Below are positions 1 through 10,228 of a stretch of 28,589 nt of DNA, piece after piece (position 1 is the first letter of the stretch; each line of letters begins with the position of its first letter). This DNA is from Isohypsibius dastychi (Eukaryota; Tardigrada; Eutardigrada; Parachela; Isohypsibiidae). The notes below the pieces were generated by a model that saw only the letters and a program-made list of their open reading frames with translations, did not search any database and was not told where the DNA came from. The DNA is taken from the NCBI GenBank assembly GCA_034696485.1, contig JAQIWT010000207.1, forward strand, positions 1 to 28,589. The letters run 5' to 3'. The position numbers and the translations under genes were made by a program.

Positions 1-254
1 TCCTGCTTGTCGGGACAAAGATTGACTTGCGCGATGACCCGAATGCTATGAGAGATTATTCTCCTGACTCACCGCTTACGTTCATCCGCAAGGAACAAGG
101 CCTGAAGCTGGCTCATAAAATCCGCGCTGCCCGCTATTTGGAATGCTCATCGTTGACGCAGAAAGGGCTGAAACATGTTTTTGAGGAAGCGGTTCGCGCG
201 TTGTTGTTCCCGAAAGATTACCGTCCCAAACGCATTTCTTGTCAAATTGTCTAG
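1..254 (+). CDS. Rho-family small GTPase (Rac/Cdc42-like), C-terminal part
   Basis: This is the last exon or exons of a Ras-superfamily GTPase of the Rho branch, a GTP-switched regulator of actin and membrane traffic. The 5' end lies outside the window. In the frame beginning at base 3 the sequence opens with LLVGTKIDLRDD, whose TKID is the G4 guanine-specificity motif. YLECSSLTQKGLKHVFEEA follows; ECSS is the G5 loop and the rest is the typical Rho C-terminal helix. The protein ends in a basic stretch (RPKRIS) followed by CQIV and a stop, a CAAX prenylation box that predicts membrane attachment. LTQ-G-L--VF-EA is closest to Rac/Cdc42, but without switch I, switch II and the insert region the subfamily cannot be fixed. 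It appears intact and unrelated to the duplicated genes downstream. Confidence 0.9.
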   Translation, partial: LLVGTKIDLRDDPNAMRDYSPDSPLTFIRKEQGLKLAHKIRAARYLECSSLTQKGLKHVFEEAVRALLFPKDYRPKRISCQIV

Positions 255-305
255 TCAAAGCCGTGCTGATGTCTATCATAAACAGTTCATAATGTTTCTT
301 CCGTG

Positions 306-311
306 AATAAA
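306..311 (+). terminator. Poly(A) signal of the Rho-type GTPase gene
   Basis: A canonical AATAAA lies 51 bp after the stop codon of the GTPase, followed by a T-rich stretch. It marks the likely 3' end of that transcript. Confidence 0.6.
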
Positions 312-385
312 GTTTTGTTTGTATCGTTCGTAACTGAGAAGGTCATGACGCGTCAACTACTTATCCGGGGTGCCAGTATTACATA

Positions 386-515
386 TATATGGACTTCACA
401 GCTTTGGCGCCCACTACATGTACAGTGACTCGAGTTGTGCCTTCAAATCCGTTATCGAAGTGTACAAACACAAAAATCAGAATACTCTAGTTTCAGATCC
501 GTCTTTCGTATGTAG
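386..515 (-). pseudogene. Remnant E of a receptor-gene 3' region
   Basis: This block of about 130 bp is clearly related to the sequence just 3' of receptors A (about 1940-2055), B (about 5995-6128) and D (about 15840-15960). On the minus strand all four share a core beginning near GAGTNACYGTACATGTA and ending near the conserved ACTCTAG/AGATC stretch. In copies B and E it can be read as a hydrophobic segment with the pattern VTVHVxGxKAxK, reminiscent of the glycine-loop/VAVK strand that opens the kinase-homology domain of receptor guanylyl cyclases. That reading is tentative; it may simply be 3' flank. No other receptor exon survives here, so this is the trace of a lost receptor copy upstream of the first defensin. 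Confidence 0.5.
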
Positions 516-1515
516 AACCTCATAGAAGTGGTATTGTCATATTGTGGTAAAGTGGCGGTTATCTTGTACGAACTCTCCCCCCCCCCCCCCGTAATGGATA
601 ACGATTATCCAAAGGACGGCAGAGCCGAAAATAAGGGTGCGTCGGGCTGGAAATCGCCAGCGAAACCAGAACTCAAACGACTGACAGAGTCAGCTGATAC
701 ACTCCGTTCCGTAATTTAGTGGCAACAAACTCTCGTAGACTTAACACCAAAGTTTTCCAATACATTTCTTAAGCGAGCTTTCGAAAGTGAGGACGCTGGT
801 CAAGTTGTAGTGAAAACCGTTTGACTCATTGTGAATTTCTATGGGCTGCAGAAACGCTGCACATGCAGAAAGGACTCATAACTGAGACTGTTAACGGGAC
901 TTTATTATACTTCCTCCAGAGATTCTCTGGAAAACTAGTTCCGCCTCCTACCGCTGTCATAAAAGAGGTGAGGCTTAGTTTTACCTACAATCTCTGTGAG
1001 AGCTGTACACCCGTGAGATGAAACGTAGAACTTTGATTGGGTGCACTTTGGGTTGGTGCACTGTACTTTGCCGAAAGTCATTTCATTTCATGATTTTCCA
1101 ATAAATAAGTAGAACCGTCAACTTCAGCCTCACTGTCTGATTTGTTTAACTCAGTAACTGATTTTTAGAGCTGGGAAACAACGTAGGCACAGAACATCGC
1201 ACTTGTTGTCCGAAGATAATCTGATTTTATACTGCAAAATTTCCAAGATGCAACTGATTTGAAATCAGATTATTGAATCTTTATGTTAGATCTGGTTTAA
1301 AACCGTCGCAGGTCTGTGAACTTTCTAATCTTTTCGTGCAATCCTGTAGTTCAATTCGGAAAAGTTGCAGGCCACCGATTACTCTTGATGTCTGCAATTT
1401 TGACTTGACTAGCAGGTCAGTCTGTCTTATCGGAAACTGTGTGATAAATCGACTTTTCGAGTGGAAAAACATTTATTTAACCGGGACTTACGCATAGCTT
1501 CATCGGAAAGGAATA
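516..1515. other. Non-coding stretch; 5' flank of defensin 1
   Basis: I see no supportable gene. Positions 577-590 are a run of 14 C. From about 960 to 1515 the sequence is a diverged duplicate of 13925-14455, the flank of the second defensin; the shared landmarks are GATGAAACGTAGAAC, GCCGAAAG..ATTTCATTT and CAGATCTGGTTTAAAACCGTCGCAG. It therefore probably carries the promoter and 5' UTR of the defensin gene. A possible 3' splice acceptor (TAGCAG before GTCAGTCTGTC, about 1411-1416) has a counterpart in the second copy, so an untranslated 5' exon is possible. Confidence 0.5.
577..590. repeat. Poly-C homopolymer (14 nt)
   Basis: Uninterrupted run of 14 C on the plus strand. It is one of four long G/C homopolymers in the window (also 12256, 22970 and 28559). 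Confidence 0.9.
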
Positions 1516-1752
1516 ATGGCTGGAAGAGTGGTACTTGGACTCTACTTAGCCATCATTTTCGCACTGTTCAGCCCGTTGTGCGCAAGTCCACCGATCGAAA
1601 TGTCGAGAGCGAGCGAGACCTTTACCGGGCAATGTAGGTCAGAAAAGGCGAATTCAAGATGTCATGCCGCATGTCGCCGAGAGGGACTTCTTCGAGGAGA
1701 CTGTACAACCATCCGCCAAACCGACTGCCTCTGTTCTACTTATAATTTTTAA
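1516..1752 (+). CDS. Defensin-like CSalpha-beta secreted peptide (copy 1)
   Basis: This 78-residue precursor begins at an ATG preceded by an in-frame TAG. It has a hydrophobic signal peptide (residues 1 to about 23, ending ..SPLCA), a short propeptide-like stretch (SPPIEMSRASETF) and a mature region with exactly six cysteines. Their spacing is C-x8-C-x3-C-x9-C-x7-C-x1-C, with a GDC before the fourth-cysteine loop. The CxxxC, GxC and CxC signature defines the cysteine-stabilised alpha-beta fold of invertebrate defensins, so a secreted antimicrobial role is the natural inference. Some CSalpha-beta peptides act on ion channels instead, and nothing here distinguishes the two. The ORF is uninterrupted. 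A paralogue at 14456-14713 keeps all six cysteines. Downstream lie the decayed receptor A and a MITE. I saw no AATAAA close to the stop. Confidence 0.8.
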   Translation: MAGRVVLGLYLAIIFALFSPLCASPPIEMSRASETFTGQCRSEKANSRCHAACRREGLLRGDCTTIRQTDCLCSTYNF

Positions 1753-2057
1753 CATCCTGCTGATTGCAAGTATGCCTGGTCCCTGTGTTTGGCATGTATC
1801 ACTTTGTGGTCAACAAATTCTCATCTTGGCGTCGCGACGCATGTTTTGTTCCCGGGTGATGATGTTTGTTCTAATACCTTTGTAGTAAAGTGGTTGAAAC
1901 TGGTGAACATTTAGAAACAAAATTCCCACATGTATGAACTTCATAGCTCTAGCGCCGTCTACATGTGCGGTCACTCCACTTGCGCATTCGAGTCGTAATC
2001 TAAGTATTCACACAAAAGCAAGCAGGATACTCTAGTGCCAGATTTTGCCTTTTACAG
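1753..2057. other. 3' flank of defensin 1 joined to receptor-A 3' flank
   Basis: No gene seen. From about 1835 (CGTCGCGACGCATG..GATGATGTTTGTTCTAATACC) the sequence matches 5890-6128 and, less well, 15738-15960. It is therefore the 3' flanking block of a receptor copy, reaching up to the MITE at 2058. Confidence 0.6.
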
Positions 2058-2209
2058 TTGGGAGGACGCGATTTTGCGTGACCTGAAAGTGGAGGTTGGA
2101 AGTGTAAGTTGATTTAAGAATTTAAGACTGGCTCCAGACAGGAAAAAACTTAATCCAACCTACACCTCAAACCTCCACTTTTCGAACCCGCAAAATCGCG
2201 TCCTCCCAA
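2058..2209. mobile_element. 152-bp foldback MITE, copy 1
   Basis: This is a non-coding element whose two halves are almost complete inverted repeats. It starts TTGGGAGGACGCGATTTTGC and ends with the reverse complement of that sequence. Complementarity continues inward through GTGGAGGTT..GTGTAAGTTGATTTAAG against CTTAATCCAACCTACACC..AACCTCCAC, leaving only a short centre around CTGGCTCCAG. An identical-length copy lies at 3232-3383 in the opposite orientation. The homologous empty regions near receptors B and D read straight through (..GCCTTTCRTAG..), which supports insertion here. I cannot define the target-site duplication with confidence. It is too short to encode a transposase and must have been moved by one elsewhere in the genome. 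Confidence 0.85.
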
Positions 2210-2236
2210 GTATAGTCTCTAATGGATGTGCTGAAG

Positions 2237-3582
2237 TCATGTAGCACCGGTGGTAATCACAACGCTTCTGGCGCCAGTGCCACTGAACTCTATCGTTTTC
2301 CGTTGGACGAAACTGCCCGGTGCCAGCTTCCACCACGACTTCAACTCACGTTTTAGCAGTGTGAACTTCCACCTACGAGATGACCATACGACTCAATAAG
2401 CCTATGAAATAAAGGTCACAGCATACCATAAAGCTCCTACACTTAAGAGTGCAGGCAGACATACGCCCAAAATGCTCCACAACTCAGTTTTGGAAACACA
2501 CTTCTCTCCTTGCAAACCACATGCTGGTCGATCATTTGGTGGCAGACCACCGTGCCAGACCGTTTGCCATTTAAATGGTGGATTAAAAATGAATTTGTTG
2601 AGTTGGGTATCAAACACCGCCAGATCCTGGAATAAACGGGGCATTACGTATCCATGTCCATGTTCTCTATGGACACAACGCTGACCAGTGGTCCATCTTT
2701 CCGTGTGGAAAACTTCTGGAGTATGATTGCTGGCACTGGTGGTCCCTGCTTGGTAAACGCTCTTGAACGTGTACTTAATTCGAAAGTTCGATCGACAAAG
2801 GCACTGCGTAGCTGAACACCTGATATCCGTGAGGTTGTGTTTTACCAATCTACGAGGACCTGTAACAAAGGAACCTGTGCGACACTGCCCAAAAAATCTG
2901 AATCGACGAAAAAAATGATTCTGTTGTAATCACGTGAAATTGCAATTGCTGGAAAATTCAGTTGCTGATAAGGGGTCATAACTGAATCACAACGCTGAGG
3001 GAATTTTGTGTTAATGAATCGCAAAATGATCGGGCATCCTAAGGTTGCACCAAACCGGATTTCGTGACAGGGCAGGTTCACAATCCGGGGTGATTTTCCC
3101 CAGTCAAGTATACTCGAGATCGTCCACAGTCGACGTGTCTAAACACAAATGAAAATTATGACGATAATTGCAATGAAACGCAAGTGGTCAGTTTCGCTGC
3201 ATCTACCTCTGTCTCTATCTTTCTGCTATAGTTGGGAGGACGCGATTTTGCGGGTTCGCAAAGTGGAGGTTTGACGTGTAGGTTGGATTAAGCTTTTTCC
3301 TGTCTGGAGCCAGTCTTAAATTCTAAAATCAACCTACACTTCGAACCTCCATTTTCAAGGCACGCAAAATCGCGTCCTCCCAAGTGATCCCGCCTGCGAC
3401 TGGATTCCATCGTTTTCCACGGGATGAAATTGTCAGTTGCCAGCTAAGCAGAATTCATTGGGTAGCTCGATTTTTCACCTGAGGTCATACGGTCGAACGA
3501 TATTAGAAAACTTCGGTTTTGGGACGAACTTACTTGGGCAACCATCTCAACGGCTTCATGTTGGCAAGCCGAACTCGTTGTA
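2237..3582 (-). pseudogene. Receptor copy A (3' half only): ANF-receptor-type, decayed
   Basis: Three exons match the last three of intact receptor D. Exon 7-like at 3534-3582 is 49 nt against 51 in D, so it is frameshifted. Exon 8-like at 2427-2859 is 433 nt against 434 and is frameshifted, with a TAA after IENMDMDT. Exon 9-like at 2237-2372 is 136 nt, the same as D. Exon 8 still shows the membrane-proximal signature PPNDRPACG..GEKC and the transmembrane stretch WSILGVCLPALLSVGALWY. Exon 9 encodes WK-TLLKREL-SWWKLAPGSFV and ends at the same TGA as in B and D. The ligand-binding exons 1-6 are missing: similarity stops near 3600, where the 5' flank of the orphan gene starts. A MITE sits in the intron between the first two exons. 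Confidence 0.8.
3232..3383. mobile_element. 152-bp foldback MITE, copy 2 (inverted relative to copy 1)
   Basis: Same length and termini as 2058-2209 (TTGGGAGGACGCG .. CGCGTCCTCCCAA), but aligning to it as the reverse complement; the asymmetric internal bases (GGGTTCGCAAAGTGG on one arm, CAAGGCACGC on the other) show the orientation. It lies inside the intron between exons 7 and 8 of decayed receptor A. The copies look only lightly diverged. Confidence 0.85.
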
Positions 3583-3701
3583 CTGAACACAAGAAAACAT
3601 TTTAAGCAGACTTTGAACCTGGGAACTTATCATCAATCAACGTTTCCATCTTTTCTTCAGACGGTGCTCACAAACGATCAAATCAACGGGCGCGTATTAT
3701 T

Positions 3702-3770
3702 AAATCAATCAAATAATAAACTGATGACTCGACCAATCAATTCATTCAATTCAACCAACTCAATCAATTG
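3702..3770. repeat. Short CAAT/TCAAT-rich repeat upstream of the orphan gene
   Basis: The sequence is built of repeated (A)ATCAATCAA and TCAATTCA units about 130-200 bp before the start codon of the orphan gene. It is retained in the second locus (about 14855-14915), so it belongs to the duplicated cassette. It could be promoter sequence, but nothing proves this. Confidence 0.5.
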
Positions 3771-3903
3771 CGCCCCCTTTCATGGCAGAATAGCTTCCGT
3801 CCAAAACAGTCCGGTTTCGAAAAAGTATAATTTCGTTGCTTGCTCTTCTTACGTGCATAGTTCCGAGTCGTGAACGTGGTTACGTTGCTGATCAATTCCT
3901 GCC

Positions 3904-5811
3904 ATGGTTCGGAGTCGAAAGTACCTTCCAAGATCAGAAGAGGAGCTCCGCGACTGGTTTCGAGCAAACCATCAAAAACTGGAGAATAATCCGTCTGTTG
4001 TTGAATCATGGGATTTGGTCAAACGTCGTCGTTTCTTGGCGGGTTATTGCCTTGGATTCTCCTCGGAATATACATTGGATTCCATCAAGCAGTTAATTCC
4101 TTCTGTGATGTTGGATATGTCAATTCGGTATTTGGAAGGCGAAAGCTCGAAGAGTGCTATCTGCATTGCAGTCCAGGCGCAAAATTTAAAGATGGCGACA
4201 ATTCTTCTGGATTTGAATGCTAGTTTGGATGCATCAAAACAGCGACCATTTGTGTTGGATTATCTGACGGACGCTCCGGATGACGTTCGCAGGAAGTTTC
4301 TCCAACTTATCTGTGAGAAACGCGGGAAAACGGATTTGTTGGATGGTGAGTCTTTCGTTTCTCAAAATTGTTGTTTTTTTGATCCAAGTTCATCAAACAT
4401 TGTAGACCCGTCAGCTATTCATCCGAAACGACTCGGAGTTGGCCACTTGTTGGCTGCGCTGCAGCTTTCCCCAAAAGCCATGGATGTTTGGACAACTGAT
4501 GTTTGTGCAGAAGTCGTCTCCCATCTGTGGGGGCGTTGGCAAGATGAATTACAGGAAAGCAACCTTGAGTTGCTGGCGATCATCTATTCAAGTGGACGAG
4601 CAGCCATTAACAACGACATCGTTAGGAAATGGTCTCCCGTATTGGAAGCACTTGAACAGGATTTGGTTCGGAAGCAGCTTCACGGGTTGAAATTCATGCT
4701 TCGAACGTTGAATGCTGATCCAAATATGCTGTTGCGAATTGACGATGTTGGTCATAATCTGTTCTTGTTCCTTTTCGACGACGCCTCTTTCTACGAAATT
4801 CTCGAATTCGATGAGGACAGTGGGCTGGAGTTTTTTGAGCTTGTATTTTGCGAACTCATGACGCCAAGGCTCAAAGTCGCTGTTTTGGTATGTTTACGAA
4901 TCTGTGTGTTGTGTGTTGAGTGAAATGTATTCGCTTTGCTGTCCATTTTTTTTCTGACATGGCGTATCTATCCTCTGTTATGCAGGTCGAGTGGCTGGGT
5001 CGATTCATGAATCAGATACTCAGTCGGCGAAATGATGAGCATCCCCCAAATTACGTTGAACTTGCAGTCCAAAGGATCGTTTCTCTTCGTCATCATAATC
5101 CAGGAATATCCGTCGATTTGACGAATCTGTTGAATCAGTTTGTGCCGCGGTCAGCCGAACTTGCCGTAACTAATGCGTGAAATGTTTCACCGTATTTTTT
5201 TGCAGCTTACTTGAACGAGAAGAATCGGAGAAGAGAGAGATGTCTGCTGTAGAACCTCAAATGGAAGTGCGTTATGACCAAAGTCAAGTATTCGTCTTGT
5301 GGAAGTTGATGGGGGCATCGGTCCCAAGTGATCGAATCTTCACCGACATTTTGTCCCACTCTGCCTATTTGACATTCGCTCGGTTGGTTTGGATGTTCGG
5401 AAAGGAATGTCCGATTCACCGTGTCGATATTAGAATCACTTCTCAACCTGAAGACGTGGATGGAGTGAGTTCAGATTTTTCCAATGTAGTGTTTCAGGTA
5501 TATTGAATTTGTTGCTTTAGGCTGGTGTAAGGGATAAAAAATGCATCGAAGCTTTCGTGGGGATCATAATCCGTTCGACGAAAAAAAGCGCCTCCTGGTT
5601 TCGGTTTCTCGAAGAGCTCATGGTCAAGAAAGGTGTTTCAACTGAAAGCTTGCTGAAAGGTCGAATGAGGCTGGGAAATATGGCAGCGGCAGCTTGGAAT
5701 GATTGCAACCGGGAACATCAGCGGAATATCAATTTGCCGGAAAAGATTCGCCAGATTGTCTTTGCTCAAAAAGAGTTTGAGATTCTGGAGAATTTTGGGA
5801 TGGAGGATTGA
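3904..5811 (+). CDS. Orphan five-exon protein with an ankyrin-like segment (545 or 554 aa)
   Basis: Exons are 3904-4345, 4406-4887, 4986-5149 or 5176, 5206-5464 and 5521-5811, and phases agree across all joins. Introns are 60, 98, 56 (or 29) and 56 bp. The third donor is ambiguous: GTCAGC at 5150 gives a 56-bp intron and 545 aa, while GTGAAA at 5177 gives an implausible 29-bp intron and 554 aa. Start: ATG in TGCCATGG. The first intron has no stop and is a multiple of three, so its retention would add 20 residues. Around residues 85-110, SAICIAVQAQNLKMATILLD-NASLDA has the look of one ankyrin repeat; the rest is helical, without transmembrane segments or signal peptide, and I do not recognise it. 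It is probably cytosolic or nuclear. It lies head-on to receptor B. A gutted copy is at 15051-15455. Confidence 0.75.
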
Positions 5812-6144
5812 ATTTATATTGAGAGCATCTACCCGGTATGCTCACTGGTTTGCTTTTCATATCGGTTAAGGAAAATAGTTTAATCTTGACGTCGCGATCC
5901 ATGTCTTGTTCCTGGGTGATGATGTTTGTCCTAATACCTTTTTAGTCTACTGATGAGTTGTCGAAACTGGTGAACTTAAAAAAAAGATCCCAGATGTATG
6001 AACTTCATAGCTTTAACGCCGTCTACATGTACGGTCACTCCAGTTGTGCATTCGAGTTCGTTATTGAGGTGTGTACACAATAGAAAGCAGAGGTACTCTA
6101 GTGTCAGATCTTGCCTTTCGTAGTATCTAATGGATGTGCTGAAA
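5812..6144. other. Intergenic: convergent 3' ends of orphan gene and receptor B
   Basis: No coding sequence is supported. Positions 5888-6128 match the 3' flanks of receptors A (1835-2055), D (15738-15960) and remnant E. I see no AATAAA or TTTATT poly(A) signal here for either gene. Confidence 0.5.
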
Positions 6145-6555
6145 TCATATAGTACCGGTGGTAATCACACCGCTTCTGGCGCCACTGAATTCCATCGTTT
6201 TCCATTGGACGAAACTGCCAGGTGCCAGCTTCCACCACGAGTTCAGCTCTCGCTTAAGCACAGTGAATTTCCACCTACGGATCACTGTATGTTTGGAAAA
6301 GTATATGAAATCAAATTCACAGCCTGATACCATAAAGCCCCCACTGTGACGAGTGCTGGCAGACATACTCCTAAAATGCTCCACAGCTCAGTTTTTGAAA
6401 CACATTTCTCCCCCTGGAACCCGCATGCTGGTCGATCATCTGGTGGCCGAAACCCGTCCCATACCGTTTCCCATGAAAATGGCGGATTGAATATGAACGC
6501 GTTGAGCTGGGTGTCGAACACCGCCAAATTCTGGGATAGAAGAAATAATCAGGGT
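6145..6555 (-). pseudogene. Receptor B: membrane-spanning and tail exons beyond a premature stop
   Basis: This is the remainder of exon 8 (6331-6555) plus exon 9 (6145-6274). It still reads as FDTQLNAFIFNP, PPDDRPACGFQGEKC, the transmembrane stretch WSILGVCLPALVTVGALWY and then RELNSWWKLAPGSFV up to a TGA shared with A and D. However, exon 8 is 429 nt against 434 in D. The 5-nt deficit near 6525-6556 shifts the frame and places a TGA before this part. Exon 9 is 130 nt against 136 (in frame). If the upstream exons are translated, these residues are not. Confidence 0.7.
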
Positions 6556-8494
6556 TCATGTTAACTCTATGAGTGTTATGCTGACCAGTGGCCCATCTTT
6601 TCGTGTGGAAAACTTCTGGAGTACGATTGCTGGCACTGGTAGTCCCTGCTTTGTGAACGCTCTTGAACGTGTACTCAATTCGAAAGTCCGATCGACAAAG
6701 GCACTGCGTAGCTGAACACCGGATATCCGTGAGGTTGTGTTTTGCCAATCCACGAGAACCTGTAACAAGAAAGATGTCAAACTCTTTGGTCTCCTCAGTA
6801 CGCTATCTTCTTGCGCCCAACCATTACGCTTCAAGTTACACTACCATGGTAGTAAAACAAGTATTGCGCCCGAAGCACTCACTCTTACTGGGAAACTCTC
6901 AAAAAATCAAGCCTTAGAAGTTTTATTGAGTGAAAACGTTGGTTTTTTGAAGGCACTTACTTTTGCAATCATCTCAATGGATTCGTATGTTGGGAGCCCG
7001 AATTCGTTGTACTGAAACCAGAAATACACATTGCTGAGCAGAATTTTAAAGCCGGGAAGAACATTGCTCTTGGAACCTGGTTTTCCGGGTCTATGGGGAA
7101 TCCATAGAGCTCTTTTCGCTTCTTGAGTATTCTTCGTGTTACGTTTGTCAAATTGTCCCACTCAATTTGCTTCGTTCGAATGAAAAACACACTCTCAAAA
7201 GCCGCGTTTAACACCTGCAAAAGACGGAAATATTTTTCCAACCACCGAGCAGTTTATGAAACTAACCTCCTTCGGCAAACCATCAGAGCTAGGCCAGAAG
7301 AAAGGCCTGTCATAGGGAACTTGAGAATGGTAAGTGGCAATGAACACCTGTAATCAACGGAATGGAAAACCTTATCCCGAAGCACATACGGTCAGTGAAC
7401 GCATCAAATGTGATATACGCACGTGGTTTTCATCTGTCAAATTATTGCTTGCCGCCGTGAACTGCAAATCAAGTGGATGGGTTAACGTGAATCTAAATTC
7501 TCTGGAACATTACATACCAGTGCAACACGGAGTTCTTCATTGGTGGTGCAGATAAGGACAACTGCGTATGGACAAGTTTAAGCTACAGTTCAAGAGGTCA
7601 CAACCCTTTACTCACTTCGGGAAAAAGCAAAAGCCTTGTTCAGTGTTGTAACCCAGTCGCGTCTCTCAGAAGAGTCCATCTTCATTACCACACTCTGAAT
7701 CCGCGGGGTTGCGCTGCGGAGCGTCGCGATGTGTGGGACACACTGCTGTGTAACACGACCGGAATAAGGGCTTTTCGACACCATGTCCTGAATCACGGCT
7801 ATAAATGTCCATTCATACAGGCTCATTAGCGCTACGATTGCCCTGGAATTTTCCGTCGGAGACGTCTGGACTGGGAGTAAAGTTGGAAAGCGGCGGCGGT
7901 CATTAGCCAGATCGTCCGTGGCTACCCTGAAGTAAAATTATAGCATTTCGTTTCCATATTGAGACAATTGGTAAGATCTTACGTGGAAAACGTGAAAACA
8001 TCCAGTTCTGAAATAAGTGAGGTTGAAATAAAGTAGAGAATATGTGATCTGTTTACCTCGAGCAATATCAGCGACAAAGGGTAGGCTCTGACATACTACA
8101 GAGATAGAGAACTCATAGATTTTTCAAGTGTTCTGGGGGAGTATGAAATCACATTACCTCCCGCTATAATGATCGGCGTGCTCTCGGACCGGTGCAAAAT
8201 CCCCGATTCTAGCACCTGCAGAACTTCGATCACGGTGTCGTCCGCACCTTTGGGTGTGCAGTCGCCGTCTGGTCCGGTTTTGGCTACCCAAGTGTAGTTG
8301 TGAAACACTTGTGGATACTTGGTAGAAAAGGTCTCGAGTGCCACGGTGAGGATGCTGACTGAGATCTCTGAGCCGACGCTAGCCATCGGTCCAGAACTGA
8401 ATGAAACGATGGTGAGGCCTGGCAATCCATGTGATATGCGGCCACAGGTCAGCAATAGAATCAGCGGGACATAAAATTGGTTGATGCAAGTCAT
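6556..8494 (-). CDS. Receptor B: secreted ANF-receptor-type ectodomain, truncated by a stop (385 aa)
   Basis: Exons are 8158-8494, 8057-8095, 7983-8007, 7616-7926, 7267-7319, 7077-7214, 6961-7011 and the start of exon 8 (6556-6759). All lengths up to exon 7 are identical to receptor D and all phases agree. The product starts with a signal peptide (ILLLTCGRISHG). It then has the extracellular ligand-binding fold of natriuretic-peptide-receptor/guanylyl-cyclase family proteins, for example the segment GPMASVGS, the cysteines at DGDC and VCQSLP, and DDLANDRRRFPTLLP. A TGA at 6556 ends it before the transmembrane segment, because of a 5-nt deletion relative to D. It is either a pseudogene or a secreted binding protein for the same ligand. 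The seven undamaged exons favour recent damage or continued use; the sequence cannot decide. Its 5' flank is duplicated upstream of D. Confidence 0.65.
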
Positions 8495-10130
8495 TTTTTT
8501 TGTCGGATAAATTTCCACGATGATTTGGGTTCGAAGAATGCTGACTGAAAAAATACGAATAAATGTTGAAAGTATCAATATACCAGATTGCACTGAAGAT
8601 GAGTTTAGTGATTGGTTTCATCCAGCATAATGCCAATGCTCTTTACTTGGTCATCACTAATTCACCTTCGGCAGTTTCGAAGAACATGCGGGATAGCATT
8701 ACACTGATTTGGCTAGGAACGTAAGTGATACTCACTACGGGATTTAAAATAACTACTACCCACTAGTATGATACGCTGAAAAATGAACTCGCTCTTGCAT
8801 GCTTGAGTTTTGTAAAGGGTGCCCAGCTGGGTTGTGTCACATGCGGACCATTGTTCATTCATAGCCTTATGAAGTCAGCCCACAGAATCCCTGTAAAATC
8901 ATTAATGTCAACCAGGGGGTAACAGTATGTAGCATGTAGAACAGCTATCAGGTACGGGTATTTTGGTCAATCAATAGTGAGTTTCGATCATTGTCCAACC
9001 CCTTGCAAAAGACACTGAACAAAAACTCCGAATTTGTTTTTGTTGTGCAACGCGGGTTGCATTTGACGTATTAGGCTCTCGTGGTTCTTTCTTCGAAACG
9101 TTGTCTAATGTGTGTACGAAGCAAAGAGACACTGTGTAACACCCAGATTATGGAAAAGCTTGTCGACATACCTTATGTACGTCGTTTGTAGGGGAGTACT
9201 GTACAGCCCCGAGCAGAAGGTGCAGAAATATTGCGCAATCAGTAAAATACGACTGAGCTGGCGAGGCTACCTCTATCAGTGTAACACGGACAAAATCCCT
9301 CCCCGATTATATTTTTGCACCGTCCGGTCGGGGCAGTACAGTACAGTAATCCTATCAGGATCATCCCTCCATCTGACTGTTATTTTTTAAGCTGTCTACA
9401 ATTAGATACAATCGGAATCGGAATTCGAAATCATAAAGGTCAGAAGGTGTGAGCTCGCCGAGGTGGTTCATTGCAGCTTTTACGGCAGTATCGTTCTAGC
9501 GGCGGCTTTCGACCAAATAACAAAAAAGCAGTGAGAAGTCTCATCTGACTTCCCACGCTTACAGAACTGTCCACCGTTACAGAATTGGTAACTGCTCCAT
9601 CTCGCCAAGAAGTCTTTGTCCTTGACCATTTTGGCGAAGAAACCAAGAAGGTCTCAAAGGCGATCGCGCCTGCTCTTACTGCTGTTTTTGTAATTTTGTA
9701 AACGAAGGACTGCCAGGGCTCCGGTGTATGACAAATGATTATAAGCTGTGCTTACCCAGCCCATGCAATGTGTTGGTGCGACGAAACATCTGACGGAACT
9801 CGAAACCAGCAGCTTGCCAGGAATAATTTTGATATGATCTGAGTGATTGAAGCATTCTGAGTGCCTTCGGGTTTTTTGCTGCACACCGCGCAATTTTGCG
9901 AATGATTTGCAGTCTTTTGTATACTCTATTTTGTATATTTTGTATTTTGTATAGTATGTTCGAGATCTGACCAACAAATTCGGCACAAACCAGCAAAGAA
10001 CTCTTTTCTTCGAGTTAAATGCTGGCGTCTGATCCTGTAACGTCACTTGAAAATGACACCAAACTTTTTATAAGGATGATCAAATGGGATTTTGGAAGTA
10101 GGTATTGTACTGTGTAGCGCAGTTATAACG
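8495..10130. other. Intergenic; upstream flank of receptor B, otherwise featureless
   Basis: About 8595-8990 is a diverged duplicate of 18400-18800, the 5' flank of receptor D; shared blocks include TTATCACTAATTCACC/TCATCACTAATTCACC and GGGTGCCCAGCTG. It probably contains the receptor promoter, though I see no clear TATA box. From 9000 to 10130 I find no supportable gene. Around 9907-9960 there is a run of TTTTGTATA-type repeats. Confidence 0.4.
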
Positions 10131-10137
10131 TATAAAA
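10131..10137 (+). promoter_or_regulatory. TATA box of the 109-aa gene
   Basis: TATAAAA lies 92 bp upstream of the ATG at 10229, a distance compatible with a transcription start near 10160. A nine-codon upstream ORF (10181-10207) lies between. Confidence 0.55.
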
Positions 10138-10228
10138 CCCCAACCGGCATGGGACACAGTACTTCTACTAACACTGAACAATGGTCGCTTCAGACTTTCT
10201 TACCTAAACTATCATCGGAACTTATTTC

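Noticed and set aside
9654-10046. 130-residue open frame on the minus strand
   Set aside because: No recognisable domain, includes low-complexity TTTTGTATA repeat sequence, and has no supporting splice or promoter context.
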